A stretch of DNA of 35,187 nt from Stutzerimonas stutzeri (lineage in GTDB: Bacteria; Pseudomonadota; Gammaproteobacteria; Pseudomonadales; Pseudomonadaceae): assembly GCF_000935215.1 (NCBI RefSeq), contig NZ_JXXD01000001.1, forward strand, positions 1 to 35,187. The letters run 5' to 3'. Positions within the stretch are counted from its first letter, which is position 1. The number at the start of each line of letters is the position of its first letter. Position numbers and translations under genes: made by a program. Positions 16,648 to 24,794 of this stretch are shown in pieces. The notes beneath the pieces are model-generated. The model was not told the origin of the DNA, did no database searches, and was given only the letters and a program-made list of their open reading frames with translations.

Positions 16648-16671
16648 GTGGATAAGCAGCGCGTTATCCAC
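16648..16671. repeat. Short palindrome, GTGGATAA variant
   Basis: Arms GTGGATAA and TTATCCAC surround an 8-nt centre (GCAGCGCG) and are followed by TAGGGTG. It is the same family as the palindromes at 29457-29621. It lies 17 bp after the KTSC stop and could act as a transcript-end hairpin. Confidence 0.75.
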
Positions 16672-16801
16672 TAGGGTGATTCGCCGCCCGCCATCGGCGG
16701 ATCGACCGCTCCGCTGAACTTCCGGGCCGCTCTGCGGGCCTCAATCAACAGGAAGCGTCATTACCGAGCGGAGGCTCTTCAGACCAGAAGGGGAAAGTTC
16801 T

Positions 16802-17017
16802 ATGTCGGATCATCACACGTACAAGAAGATTGAAATCGTCGGCTCTTCGCGCAACAGCGTCGACGAAGCGATTCAGAACGGCATCGCCGAAGCCAGCAGC
16901 AAGCTGCAGAACGTCGAGTGGTTCGAGGTCGGCGAGATTCGCGGCCACGTCGAGAACGGCAAGGTCGGTCACTTCCAGGTGACCATGAAGGTCGGCTTCC
17001 GCCTCGAGAACAGCTGA
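16802..17017 (+). CDS. Dodecin, flavin-binding storage protein
   Basis: The 71-residue protein matches dodecins, which assemble as hollow dodecamers that bind flavins in stacked pairs and buffer free riboflavin or FMN in the cytoplasm. The characteristic fold is visible: strand YKKIEIVGSS, helix SVDEAIQNGIAEASSKLQNV, then WFEVGEIRGHVENGKVGHFQVTMKVGFRL. The Trp opening that segment is the residue that sandwiches the isoalloxazine ring. An AAGGGG site precedes the ATG. It is monocistronic and convergent with the antiporter gene, only 20 bp away. Confidence 0.94.
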   Translation: MSDHHTYKKIEIVGSSRNSVDEAIQNGIAEASSKLQNVEWFEVGEIRGHVENGKVGHFQVTMKVGFRLENS

Positions 17018-17037
17018 TCGCCACGCGCGGCCGCCGG

Positions 17038-18390
17038 TCAGTCGGCGGCGCCGCGGCTGCGTTCGTAGCGACGCAGCAAAGGCTGGGTGCTGAGCCCGTG
17101 CAGCACGATGCTCAGCGCTACCACCGATAACACCAGGCCGATGATGGTCTGCGCTTCGTCCGGCAGCAGGCCGTGGGTCACCGCGTAGCTCAGGTAATAC
17201 AGGCTGCCGATGCCTCGTATGCCAAACCAGCCCGCCGTCAGGCACTGACCGCGGTCGAGGTAGCGCCGCGGCATCAGCAGCAACACGCTCAGCGGCCGAA
17301 TCAGCAGGAACAGCGCCAGGCCGAGCGGCACCGCACGCCAGTCCCAGTGCACCGAGACCAGCACGCCGAGCATGGTCACCAGCAGCACTTCCAGGCTGCG
17401 CTCCAGTTGTCCGCCAAACGCCAGCACATCACCCATCAGCACGCCCGCGGCGACCCGCGGTTGTCCGAGCTGTCGGTCATCCAGTGACAGCGCGCGCGGC
17501 GCTAGACGCCCTTCGGCAAGATGCGGCACGGCGTCGTTGATCAGCTCTTCGGACGGTGTGGCCGAATCATCGGCAGCAGCGATTTCCGCGTGACGCAGAC
17601 CGAGGCCCGCGGCGAACACCGCGAGAAAGCCCCAGGCACCAGCCAGTTCGGCGCCGACGTAGGCCAGGGCGATCAGCGCCAGGGCCAGCGAGTCGTTGGG
17701 TGACATGGCGGTATCGGTGTGGCGTGCGCGCAGGTAGATGGCCACGCGGCCGACCAGCTTGCCCAGCAGAAAGCCGATCAGCAGCCCCGCCGGCACCGCC
17801 CACAGCAGCCTGTGCAGCGCCCACTCGCCGACCCAGTCGGCCTCCAGCTGGCCCTGGGCGATGAGCATCAGACCGAACACCACGAAGGGAAACGCGGTGC
17901 CGTCGTTGAAGCCCGCCTCGCCGGACAGGCCGTAGCGCAGACGGTCGCTGTCGCGGGCATCGTTGACCTGCACCAGGCTCGCCAGCACCGGATCGGTGGG
18001 CGCCAGAATCGCCCCGATCAGCACCGCGACACCCCAGCTCAGGCCGAACACGTAGTGGCAGAGCAAGGTGACGCCACCGATGCAGGCGAGCATCACCGGC
18101 CCGGCCAGTACATAGGCGCTCTTCCATGCCGGATGCCGTAGCGGCATGCGCAGCTTTAGGCCGCTGACGAACAGCGACACCAGCACGGCGACTTCGGTGA
18201 GGTGTTCCATCCAGCCGGCGATATGCAGGAATTCCATCTCCCACAGGCCGATGCCGAGCTGGCCGATGAGTACGCCGAAACCGAGGTAGATCAGGGACGT
18301 GGTGATTGGCAGCCAGCGCAGGAAGGCCGAAGCGAGGGCGAGGATCAGCAGCAGGACGCCGAGCACGGCCATCCATTCGAGAAAATTCAT
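17038..18390 (-). CDS. CPA1-family Na+(K+)/H+ antiporter
   Basis: A 450-residue inner-membrane protein with about 12 predicted helices exchanges monovalent cations for protons to control pH and salt stress. The ion-binding signatures of the CPA1/NhaP-type fold are present: ILAPTDPVLASL with Thr-Asp-Pro at 132-134, and GEAGFNDGTAFP with Asn162-Asp163. WFGIRGIGSLYYL, near 370-380, is the conserved Arg-containing helix. A short cytoplasmic linker lies around 270-310 (SATPSEELIND). No C-terminal regulatory domain (such as TrkA-N) is present. GGAA precedes the ATG. The exact ion cannot be assigned. Confidence 0.9.
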   Translation of the reverse strand: MNFLEWMAVLGVLLLILALASAFLRWLPITTSLIYLGFGVLIGQLGIGLWEMEFLHIAGWMEHLTEVAVLVSLFVSGLKLRMPLRHPAWKSAYVLAGPVMLACIGGVTLLCHYVFGLSWGVAVLIGAILAPTDPVLASLVQVNDARDSDRLRYGLSGEAGFNDGTAFPFVVFGLMLIAQGQLEADWVGEWALHRLLWAVPAGLLIGFLLGKLVGRVAIYLRARHTDTAMSPNDSLALALIALAYVGAELAGAWGFLAVFAAGLGLRHAEIAAADDSATPSEELINDAVPHLAEGRLAPRALSLDDRQLGQPRVAAGVLMGDVLAFGGQLERSLEVLLVTMLGVLVSVHWDWRAVPLGLALFLLIRPLSVLLLMPRRYLDRGQCLTAGWFGIRGIGSLYYLSYAVTHGLLPDEAQTIIGLVLSVVALSIVLHGLSTQPLLRRYERSRGAAD

Positions 18391-18515
18391 GCGTGTTCCG
18401 ATGGCGTGGCGCGGTGTTGCGCCCAGGGGTGTGTGCCATTGGAACGGTGGCCGGCGGCAGGGTTCGCCGACAGGGCCGAGGTAGGCCGCCGCCGGTCAGG
18501 GCAGCGACCGGCTTT

Positions 18516-19514
18516 CTACTGGCGCAGCTCGGCGACGATCTCGAAGGCGCGATGGCGGTCGGCGGTTTCGTAGAGGTCGCAGGTGAAGATCAGCTCGTCG
18601 GCCTGGGTTTGCTCGAGCAGTACGTCGAGACGCGCGCGAACCTTTTCCGGACCGCCGATCAGCGCCAGGCCGAGGAAGTCGCCCACCGCCTGCTGCTCAT
18701 GCGGCAGCCACAGGCCCTGCATGCTCTGCACCGGCGGGCGCAGGACCAGGCTCTGGCCGCGGATCAGCGAGAGGATGCGCTGGTAGACGCTGGTTACCAG
18801 GTACTCGGCGTGCTCGTCGCTGTCGGCGGCGATCAGTGGTACGCCGAGCATCACGTAGGGCTTGTCGAGCACCGCCGAAGGCTTGAAGTTGTCTCGGTAG
18901 AGCTTGATCGCCTGGTGCATGTAGCGCGGCGCGAAGTGCGAGGCGAAGGCGTAGGGCAGGCCCTTGGCCGCGGCCAGCTGGGCGCTGAACAGGCTGGAGC
19001 CGAGCAGCCAGATCGGTATGTTGCTGTCGACGCCGGGCATGGCGATGACACGCTGGTTGGGCTGTCGCGGACCGAGCAGCAGCTCCAGCTCCTCGACGTC
19101 CTGTGGGAAGTCGTCGGCGCTGCCCATGCGGTCGCGGCGCAGCGCATGGGCGGTGAACTGATCGGCGCCGGGCGCGCGACCGAGACCGAGGTCGATGCGG
19201 CCCGGGTAGAGCGCTTCCAGCGTGCCGAACTGCTCGGCGATCACCAGCGGCGCGTGATTCGGCAGCATCACCCCACCGGCGCCGAGGCGGATGCGCGTGG
19301 TGTTGGCGGCCAGGTAGCCGAGCAGCACCGCGGTGGCGGCGCTGGCGATGCCGTCCATGTTGTGGTGCTCGGCCACCCAGAAGCGCTGAAAGCCAAGCCC
19401 CTCGACATGGCGCGCCAGGGCCAGGGCATTGTGCAGCGCCTGGGCCGGCGTGCCGTCGTCGCGGATCGGCGCCAGGTCGAGCGCGGAGAAGCGGGTGTTT
19501 GCAATGCGGGACAT
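18516..19514 (-). CDS. Luciferase-like flavin monooxygenase (YhbW type)
   Basis: The 332-residue TIM-barrel protein belongs to the bacterial luciferase-like (LLM) superfamily, in the 'MsnO8/YhbW' branch that probably uses FMN. Landmarks are [41 protein letters not shown] (11-51), with the AEHHN motif typical of the branch, [42 protein letters not shown], and [23 protein letters not shown] site precedes the ATG at 19514. It is transcribed alone or with the lipoprotein genes just upstream on the same strand (40-bp gap). The substrate is unknown; enzymes of this branch are often orphans. Confidence 0.9.
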   Translation of the reverse strand: MSRIANTRFSALDLAPIRDDGTPAQALHNALALARHVEGLGFQRFWVAEHHNMDGIASAATAVLLGYLAANTTRIRLGAGGVMLPNHAPLVIAEQFGTLEALYPGRIDLGLGRAPGADQFTAHALRRDRMGSADDFPQDVEELELLLGPRQPNQRVIAMPGVDSNIPIWLLGSSLFSAQLAAAKGLPYAFASHFAPRYMHQAIKLYRDNFKPSAVLDKPYVMLGVPLIAADSDEHAEYLVTSVYQRILSLIRGQSLVLRPPVQSMQGLWLPHEQQAVGDFLGLALIGGPEKVRARLDVLLEQTQADELIFTCDLYETADRHRAFEIVAELRQ

Positions 19515-19554
19515 CGTTTACCTCATGACGTAAGGCGGTCGGGTGCGAGCGGGC

Positions 19555-19971
19555 TCAGTGGCAATGCTCGGCCTCGGCCTCGACCAGTACGTTGCGCTGT
19601 TCGTCGCGCAACCAGCCTTGCGGGGTGAAACCCAGCGAGCGGGCCTGGAACAGGTAGCGCTGGCCAGGTTGGAAGTCGTCGTAGCGGATCACCAGGGTGC
19701 AGCGAATGGTGTGGGTTTCGCCGAACAGGCCGAAGTCGCCCCCTGTCACTTCGAATTCGTAGCGCGCTTCAAGTTCATGGGCACCCGGCGGGACCTGGAA
19801 ATAACGGCCGTCGGGGGTGCGTTTGCCGTCCAGCTGGTCGGACATGAAGATATCGCTGGGCTGCGCGGTCATGTCGACCCAGGCCATGTTCGGGTCGGGT
19901 TGCGGCAATGGCCCGGCACAGCTGGCGAGGGCGAGAAGGGCGGGCAGGACGAGGGGGAGTGCGCGACGCAT
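19555..19971 (-). CDS. Predicted lipoprotein, paralogue A
   Basis: The 138-residue protein has a lipoprotein signal ending in the lipobox LASC (Cys18), and Ala-Gly after the Cys favours outer-membrane sorting. The mature part shares DGK...RYFQVPPG...LE.RY.FEV, a central Cys, YD.F..G.RY and a late AE...C with the neighbouring protein at 20065-20490, so the two arose by tandem duplication. Two conserved Cys could form a disulfide. GAGG precedes the ATG. I do not recognise a named family or function. Confidence 0.8.
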   Translation of the reverse strand: MRRALPLVLPALLALASCAGPLPQPDPNMAWVDMTAQPSDIFMSDQLDGKRTPDGRYFQVPPGAHELEARYEFEVTGGDFGLFGETHTIRCTLVIRYDDFQPGQRYLFQARSLGFTPQGWLRDEQRNVLVEAEAEHCH

Positions 19972-19995
19972 GGCTGGATCCTCGGCGAATGGCGG

Positions 19996-20018
19996 GGTGA
20001 GACGCGCTGCGCCTCACC
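19996..20018. repeat. Hairpin between the paralogous lipoprotein genes
   Basis: Arms GGTGAG and CTCACC enclose an 11-nt GC-rich loop in the 93-bp gap between the two genes. No T-run follows, so partial attenuation or a processing signal is possible; a chance hairpin cannot be excluded. Confidence 0.35.
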
Positions 20019-20064
20019 GATGCTGCCGAGGGTGCGCCAGATGACGGCGCATTTCAACGCGGAC

Positions 20065-20490
20065 TCAGCGGCCGGCGAGGTCGCCGCAGCCCTTTTCCTC
20101 GGCGCGGGCCAGCACGTACTGGTGCTGGTCGTAGAGCTTGGCCCAGGGACGGAAGCCATAGCCGCCGGCCACCAGGCGATAGCGCGCGCCGGCAGTGAAC
20201 TTGTCGTATTCCAGGGTCAGCTTGCAGTCGCGAGGCAGCGGGTTGCTGCCGGGGCCGACGTTGGCGCCATTGACCTCGAAGCGGTAGCGCATCTCCAGCT
20301 TGCGGCTGCCGGGCGGGACCTGGAAATAGCGATCGTCCTCCAGCGTCTTGCCGTCCACGGCGACCGCCTGCAGCTGGGTCTCGCCGTTCGGGTTGAGCTC
20401 GACCCAGGCCTGCTCGGGATCGGGCTTGGGCATCCACATGGAGCAGCCGGCCAGGTTGGCGAGCAGGGTGACGAGAAGGAAACCGCGCAT
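20065..20490 (-). CDS. Predicted lipoprotein, paralogue B
   Basis: A 141-residue protein with a lipoprotein signal MRGFLLVTLLANLAGC (lipobox LAGC, Cys16). The mature domain begins PKPDPEQAWVEL and contains DGKTLEDDRYFQVPPGSRKLEMRYRFEV, the same core as paralogue A 93 bp downstream. The spacing of the two later Cys residues is also shared. ATG 20490 is chosen over a TTG six bases upstream; GGAG lies about 8 nt before it. Co-transcription with paralogue A is likely. The strand-rich, glycine-poor pattern suggests a compact beta domain; function unknown. Confidence 0.8.
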   Translation of the reverse strand: MRGFLLVTLLANLAGCSMWMPKPDPEQAWVELNPNGETQLQAVAVDGKTLEDDRYFQVPPGSRKLEMRYRFEVNGANVGPGSNPLPRDCKLTLEYDKFTAGARYRLVAGGYGFRPWAKLYDQHQYVLARAEEKGCGDLAGR

Positions 20491-20635
20491 GTACAAGGCT
20501 CCAGCCGGTAATCAGTGGCCGGCAAGGGTTCGATTGAGGACGTCATGGGCTGCCGCAGGTTGCAATCGGCAGCACGGCCTTTGTAGGGTGCGCTACGCGC
20601 GCCGGCGCCAGCCCGACCACTGAGCGGTACACCCG

Positions 20636-21694
20636 ATGCCCAAGCCCAACGCCGCCTCCATCGACAGTCGCAAGCTGCACTGGGTTCCCCTGCTGCTTGC
20701 CGTCTGTCTGAATGGTTGCAGTTATTACGGCCAGCTCGCCGCTGGCCAGCTGGAGTTGCTGCGCCAGCGCGAACCCATCGAGGCGCTGATCGTCGATGAA
20801 TCGCGCGATGCGGCGTTGCGCCAACGGCTGGGCGAGGTGTTGCAGGCGCGTCGCTTCGCCAGCCAGGCGCTGGAGTTGCCGGACAACGATAGCTATCGGC
20901 TCTACGCCGAACTCGGTCGGCCCTATGTGGTGTGGAATCTGTTCGCCACCGAGGAGTTCTCGGTCAAGCCGCTGGAGCACTGCTTTCCCATCGCTGGCTG
21001 CGTGGCTTATCGCGGCTACTTCCGCCAGGGTGCCGCCCGCGGCGAGGCGGCGCGGCTGCGGCTGAGCGGGCTGGATACCCATGTGGCGGGTGTCGAGGCC
21101 TATTCCACGCTGGGCTGGTTCGCCGATCCGCTGCTCAGCTCCATGCTGCGCCGCAACGACGAGCAGCTGGCGGCGCTGATCTTCCACGAACTGGCTCATC
21201 AGCAGCTGTATCTGCCCGGCGACACCGCCTTCAACGAGTCCTACGCCACCTTTGTCGAGCGCGAGGGCCTGCGCCAGTGGCGTGCCCATCGCGACCTGCC
21301 GCAGCGGGATGAACAGGCGCGGGTGCGTTATCGGCAACTGGTTGAGCTGCTACTCGATACCCGCCAGCGGCTGGACCAGCTGTATGCCTCGGGTCGCTCG
21401 ACAACCGAGTTGCGCGCGCTGAAGCAGGCCGAGTTCGCGACGCTGCGTCAGCGCTATCGACATCTGCGCGACAGCCAGTGGAACGGCGATGCGCGCTTCG
21501 ATCGCTGGTTCACCCAGCCACTGAACAACGCCACGCTGTTGCCGTTCGGCCTGTATGACCGCTGGGTACCGGCCTTTGCTGCTCTGTTCGAGCGATGCGA
21601 GCGGGACTGGGCGTGCTTTCACCAGGCGGTTGCGGCGCTAACGGAACTGCCTGCCGACGAGCGGGAAGCCAGGCTTTCGAAACTGGCTGACTGA
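20636..21694 (+). CDS. Predicted zinc aminopeptidase, lipoprotein-like (PF10023 type)
   Basis: The 352-residue protein resembles the 'predicted aminopeptidase' family of gluzincin-like membrane-attached proteins. After an Arg/Lys N-terminus there is a hydrophobic segment VPLLLAVCLNGC with a lipobox-like LNGC (Cys28). The zinc motif HELAHQ is at 184-189 and FNESYATFVEREG follows at 199-211, giving a plausible third ligand Glu201. A long helical region (about 230-300) comes after. Both His and the catalytic Glu185 are present, so it should be active in the periplasm. The ribosome-binding site is weak (GAGCGG). Peptide specificity is unknown. Confidence 0.82.
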   Translation: MPKPNAASIDSRKLHWVPLLLAVCLNGCSYYGQLAAGQLELLRQREPIEALIVDESRDAALRQRLGEVLQARRFASQALELPDNDSYRLYAELGRPYVVWNLFATEEFSVKPLEHCFPIAGCVAYRGYFRQGAARGEAARLRLSGLDTHVAGVEAYSTLGWFADPLLSSMLRRNDEQLAALIFHELAHQQLYLPGDTAFNESYATFVEREGLRQWRAHRDLPQRDEQARVRYRQLVELLLDTRQRLDQLYASGRSTTELRALKQAEFATLRQRYRHLRDSQWNGDARFDRWFTQPLNNATLLPFGLYDRWVPAFAALFERCERDWACFHQAVAALTELPADEREARLSKLAD

Positions 21695-21726
21695 ACAAGC
21701 GAAACGGCGCGCCCTGTTGCCGTGGG

Positions 21727-21743
21727 CATTACCCGCGGTAATG
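21727..21743. promoter_or_regulatory. 17-bp dyad upstream of ferritin-like operon
   Basis: Perfect arms CATTACC and GGTAATG are separated by CGC, 168 bp before the first ferritin-like start and 33 bp after the aminopeptidase stop. No T-run follows. It could be an operator for the ferritin-like pair or a weak hairpin ending the upstream gene. Confidence 0.4.
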
Positions 21744-21910
21744 GCTCTTGCGTCGAAAATCTCCGATCTGCCGTTCATCGGCCGCGATACCCCTGTCCGC
21801 TGAACGGTGCGAATCCTTTCTCCAGCTCTCCGGTCCTCTTTACTAGGTCGCCGATTCATACGGCGGCGATCCACCTATGCCTGATATCCACGCATAACAA
21901 CGGAGGCTCC

Positions 21911-23080
21911 ATGGAGACCATTTCCGGAATTTTCGATAACAAAGGCACGCCACTGGAGAAGCAGAAATTCACATGGAAGGAAATGGCCGGCAAGCCGATC
22001 AGCAAGCTTGATGACGATGCCTTTACCCGTGTCCGCATCATCCTCATGAACGGGGTCGAGACCGACGCCCTGCGCCTGAGCCACGGCATCGCCCGCTTCA
22101 ACAAGGAACTGCGCCTGCCGCTGGCGCAGATCCGGCGTACCGAGCAGCACCAGGCGACCATGATCAACTGGCTGATCGGCGCCGACCACTCGCCACTGGA
22201 AACCACCGTCGCCTACGAGCAGGTCGCCATCGAGGTGACCGCGGCCGTGGCGCAGAACGAGCCCGACCCCTACCAGGCGCAGACCTATCGCTTCGGCTTG
22301 CTGGAGGACTTCGACCACCTGTACCGCTACTCGGCGATGCTCGATCGCCTCGAGGGCAAGGATGCCAACAACATCCTGCAGGGCTATACCGACATCGTTC
22401 CCGGCCGCAAGACGTCCGAGCACCACCGGCACCCGGAGAACGATATCCGCGACAACTACGAGAAGGACAGCGCGGCGCTGATCACCAAGATCCACGCGGC
22501 GCTGATCACCGGCGCGGAATACCAGACCCACGACTACTACATGAACATCGGCCCGCTGTTCGCCGACCCGCTGGCGCGCCAGCTGTATGCCGAGATCGCC
22601 TCGGTGGAAGAACAGCACGTGACCCAGTACGGCTCGCTCTCCGATCCCAGCGAAAGCCATATCGAGAAGTGGCTGGTGCACGAGGCGATGGAGGTCTACA
22701 TGTATGCCAGCTGCGCCGAGCAGGAGACCAACCCGCGGATCAAGGCCATGTGGGAGCGCTTCCTCGACTACGAGCTGGGCCACCTCAACGTCGCCTGCGA
22801 ATGGTTCAAGAAGCTCGAGCGCCGCGACCCGGCCGAGATTCTCGCCGGCCCGCTGCCGAAGATGGTCGAGTTCAAGAGCCAGCGCGATTTCGTCCGCCAG
22901 GTGCTGGCCGCCGAGGTCAACCTGCGCACTGCCGGCCCGGTCTATGTGGACAAGGCCAAGGAGCCGCAGTCCTCGCTCGATTACCGCAACCACCTCGCCT
23001 CGGAAGGGCTCGCCTCGGACATCGTCTCGGCGGGTTACCAGTGGGCGCCGGGTGGCGAACTGATGCGCAAGGCTTCCTGA
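21911..23080 (+). CDS. Ferritin-like protein, larger subunit of a two-gene operon
   Basis: The 389-residue, almost entirely helical protein shows ferritin-like metal-ligand patterns but no named family I can assign. The C-terminal half has Glu-x2-His at 233-236 (SVEEQHVTQYG) and 288-291 (DYELGHLNV), with candidate partner Glu203 (GAEYQTHDYY) and Glu258/Glu261 (VHEAMEVYMY), the set expected for a four-helix diiron site. The N-terminal half has TEQH (77-80) and EDFDH (132-136), perhaps a second, degenerate bundle. A His/acid loop EHHRHPEND lies between. The ATG at 21911 follows GGAGG; an upstream extension to 21722 is not conserved-looking. It starts a pair with the gene 10 bp downstream. Oxidative-stress or iron-handling function is inference. 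Confidence 0.75.
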   Translation: METISGIFDNKGTPLEKQKFTWKEMAGKPISKLDDDAFTRVRIILMNGVETDALRLSHGIARFNKELRLPLAQIRRTEQHQATMINWLIGADHSPLETTVAYEQVAIEVTAAVAQNEPDPYQAQTYRFGLLEDFDHLYRYSAMLDRLEGKDANNILQGYTDIVPGRKTSEHHRHPENDIRDNYEKDSAALITKIHAALITGAEYQTHDYYMNIGPLFADPLARQLYAEIASVEEQHVTQYGSLSDPSESHIEKWLVHEAMEVYMYASCAEQETNPRIKAMWERFLDYELGHLNVACEWFKKLERRDPAEILAGPLPKMVEFKSQRDFVRQVLAAEVNLRTAGPVYVDKAKEPQSSLDYRNHLASEGLASDIVSAGYQWAPGGELMRKAS

Positions 23081-23090
23081 GGAGACGAAC

Positions 23091-23810
23091 ATGGCTACTG
23101 CAGCGAAAGTAGGTACCAATTACACCGGCGTGCAGATGTCCCCGAAGGACACCAAGCGCCTGCTCGATGCCGTCAACGACATCCACCCGGACGTGCCGGG
23201 TGATGAGCGCGGCATGCTCGTCGAGCGTGCCGAACGCAGCGAAGAGGCCGACCGCATCGGCTCCGTGCCGGTGCCTGGCTCGGCCAAGGGCATGCTCAAG
23301 ACCAGCTTCGACATGATGAAGGGCAAGAGCCCCGAGGTGTTCATCGACAAGCTCGGCGAGCGCCTGGCCTTCGAACGCAACGGCGTGCGCCTGTACGAGG
23401 CGATGATCGCCAAGGCGCGCAACCTGGACTCGGGCAACGACCTGGTGGGCGTGCTGCAGCACATCCGCGACGAAGAGTTCGAGCACATGATGCTGGTGCA
23501 TGCGGCGATGGAAAAACTCGGCGCCGACCCCACCGCGCAGACGCCCAGCGCGGATGTCGCCGGGGTCATGGCGATGGGCATCATGCAGGTGCTGACCGAT
23601 CCGCGGACCAACGTCGCGCAGTGCATGAACGCACTGCTGACGGCCGAGCTGGCTGACAACGCCGCCTGGGAACTGCTGATCGAACTGGCGCAGGCGGCCG
23701 GTCATCCGAACATTGCGGACAGCTTCGTTCATGCCAAGACTCAGGAAGACGACCATCTGGTGAAGATCAAGACGCTGATGCGTCGGGATCTGATCATGCA
23801 GACCAAGTAA
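23091..23810 (+). CDS. Ferritin-like diiron protein, smaller subunit of a two-gene operon
   Basis: The 239-residue protein has a complete diiron ligand set on four helices: Glu95 (LAFERNGVRLYEAM), Glu129-x2-His132 (RDEEFEHMMLVHAAM), Glu186 (LLTAELADNAAWELL) and Glu219-x2-His222 (TQEDDHLVKIK). This is the layout of rubrerythrin/ferritin-like domains. The first 80 residues are less ordered, with many acids and Pro-Gly turns. No rubredoxin-type Cys pairs exist. The gene follows its partner by 10 bp with a GGAG site and ends at a clear terminator. The two proteins probably form a hetero-complex; substrate (peroxide, iron or other) is unknown. Confidence 0.82.
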   Translation: MATAAKVGTNYTGVQMSPKDTKRLLDAVNDIHPDVPGDERGMLVERAERSEEADRIGSVPVPGSAKGMLKTSFDMMKGKSPEVFIDKLGERLAFERNGVRLYEAMIAKARNLDSGNDLVGVLQHIRDEEFEHMMLVHAAMEKLGADPTAQTPSADVAGVMAMGIMQVLTDPRTNVAQCMNALLTAELADNAAWELLIELAQAAGHPNIADSFVHAKTQEDDHLVKIKTLMRRDLIMQTK

Positions 23811-23834
23811 CAGCGTGCGAGCGGGACGCTTTGG

Positions 23835-23867
23835 CGCACACCACCGAAAGGGATGTGCGTCTTTTTT
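23835..23867 (+). terminator. Terminator of the ferritin-like operon
   Basis: Stem CGCACA (23835-23840) pairs with TGTGCG (23854-23859), followed by C and T6 (23862-23867), 25 bp after the stop of the second ferritin-like gene. Confidence 0.85.
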
Positions 23868-23953
23868 ATGGGCGGGGAATGGCTGCCTTGTTGTCTTGTG
23901 ACGGCGGATCTTGTGACGGCGGGCTGGCAGGCTTTTGCTTCATGGCGCTTGGC

Positions 23954-24210
23954 GAGCTGCCTGAAAGGCTGGTTTCGCCCTGCTGGGCGAGTCACTTTTT
24001 CCAGACGCCGAAAAAGTAACCAAAAACGCTTTGCCCCTGCATCCGGCCCTGCGCTTCGCTCCGGGTTCGTTCACTACGCCGCCGCTCCGAGGGTCGCCGT
24101 ACAAGGGCCATCCATGGCCCTATACGGCTCTCGCCGCATCCCTGCGGCTCGCCCCTCTCCACGACGGCTTCGTTCACCCTCCTGAAGGGGCGTTTGGAGT
24201 CGCCTGGTGG
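23954..24210 (+). repeat. Long diverged inverted repeat, left arm
   Basis: This arm aligns over its whole length, with mismatches and small gaps, to the reverse complement of 24385-24654. Shared blocks include TTTCGCCCTGCTGGGCGA, CACTTTTTCCAG, AAAAACGCTT, TACAAGGGCCATCCATGGCC, CCTCCTGAA and GTCGCCTG. It contains its own internal palindrome GGGCCAT-CC-ATGGCCC. No protein looks encoded; open frames in it are short and have no family features. Confidence 0.85.
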
Positions 24211-24384
24211 ATCGTACAAACAGAACAGATGTTCGGCGTTTAGGCGGTTGCTGATGGCTTCAAAGCTCCAAGTTCTGCGCGTGGGCTTACCCTCGCGCTC
24301 TCCATTGCGGGCATGAAAAATCCCTACGGCGCGCCCGCACAGCACAGTCGGTACGATCATCTGCTTTGCTTTATTGCGCACAAG
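24211..24384. other. Centre of the long inverted repeat
   Basis: This 174-bp segment between the two arms holds no gene that I can support and no strong internal repeat. It includes runs such as CATGAAAAATCCCTACGGCG and GCGCCCGCACAGCACAGTCGG. Its base composition is less GC-rich than the arms toward the right end (TGCTTTGCTTTATTG). Confidence 0.5.
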
Positions 24385-24654
24385 TCATCAGGCGACACCA
24401 TTCGCCCCTTTCAGGAGGCCGAGTGCAATCGTTGCGTAGGGGAGTGAGCGGCATGGATGCCGCGAGAGGACTAGGCGTCCCCGCGATAAAGGGCCATGGA
24501 TGGCCCTTGTACGCCGGCCCCTGGAGCGGCGATGGAATGAGGGAAGTCGAGCGCAGCGAGACCCGCATGGAGGGGCAAGCGTTTTTGCCTACTTTTTCCG
24601 CGACTGGAAAAAGTGGGTCGCCCAGCAGGGCGAAACTAAGCTTCCAAGCAGCTC
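24385..24654 (-). repeat. Long diverged inverted repeat, right arm
   Basis: This is the inverted partner of 23954-24210, slightly longer (270 versus 257 bp). Differences include a variable block around the middle (24445-24470 region) and a restored internal palindrome GGGCCAT-GG-ATGGCCC at about 24490-24507. The pair could fold as one very long hairpin if transcribed. Confidence 0.85.
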
Positions 24655-24735
24655 GGAAATGGTTATGCGATCTGAGCGTGCATCCATCCAGTCCAGCCAT
24701 CGCTGCAGTTACTTCCTCGAACCAATCGAAGGACC

Positions 24736-24770
24736 AAAGAAAAAGGGGTGCCGCCTGCGCGAACACCCCT
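24736..24770 (-). terminator. Terminator of the TAXI-TRAP operon
   Basis: On the minus strand, stem AGGGGTG (24770-24764) pairs with CACCCCT (24750-24744) and is followed by T-rich sequence (complement of AAAGAAAA). It lies 25 bp beyond the DUF1850 stop. Confidence 0.88.
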
Positions 24771-24794
24771 CTCCAACGATCACCGGCCAGCCGG

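Noticed and set aside
18306..19628. Long plus-strand open frame opposite the antiporter end and the luciferase-like gene
   Set aside because: Same antisense effect; the minus-strand LLM protein has all family landmarks and a proper ribosome-binding site.
21875..23119. Long minus-strand open frame opposite the larger ferritin-like gene
   Set aside because: No family features and no start signal; the plus-strand gene has a GGAGG site and ferritin-like motifs.
23954..24654. Insertion sequence
   Set aside because: There is no transposase-like protein in any frame between or within the arms, and no flanking target duplication was visible.
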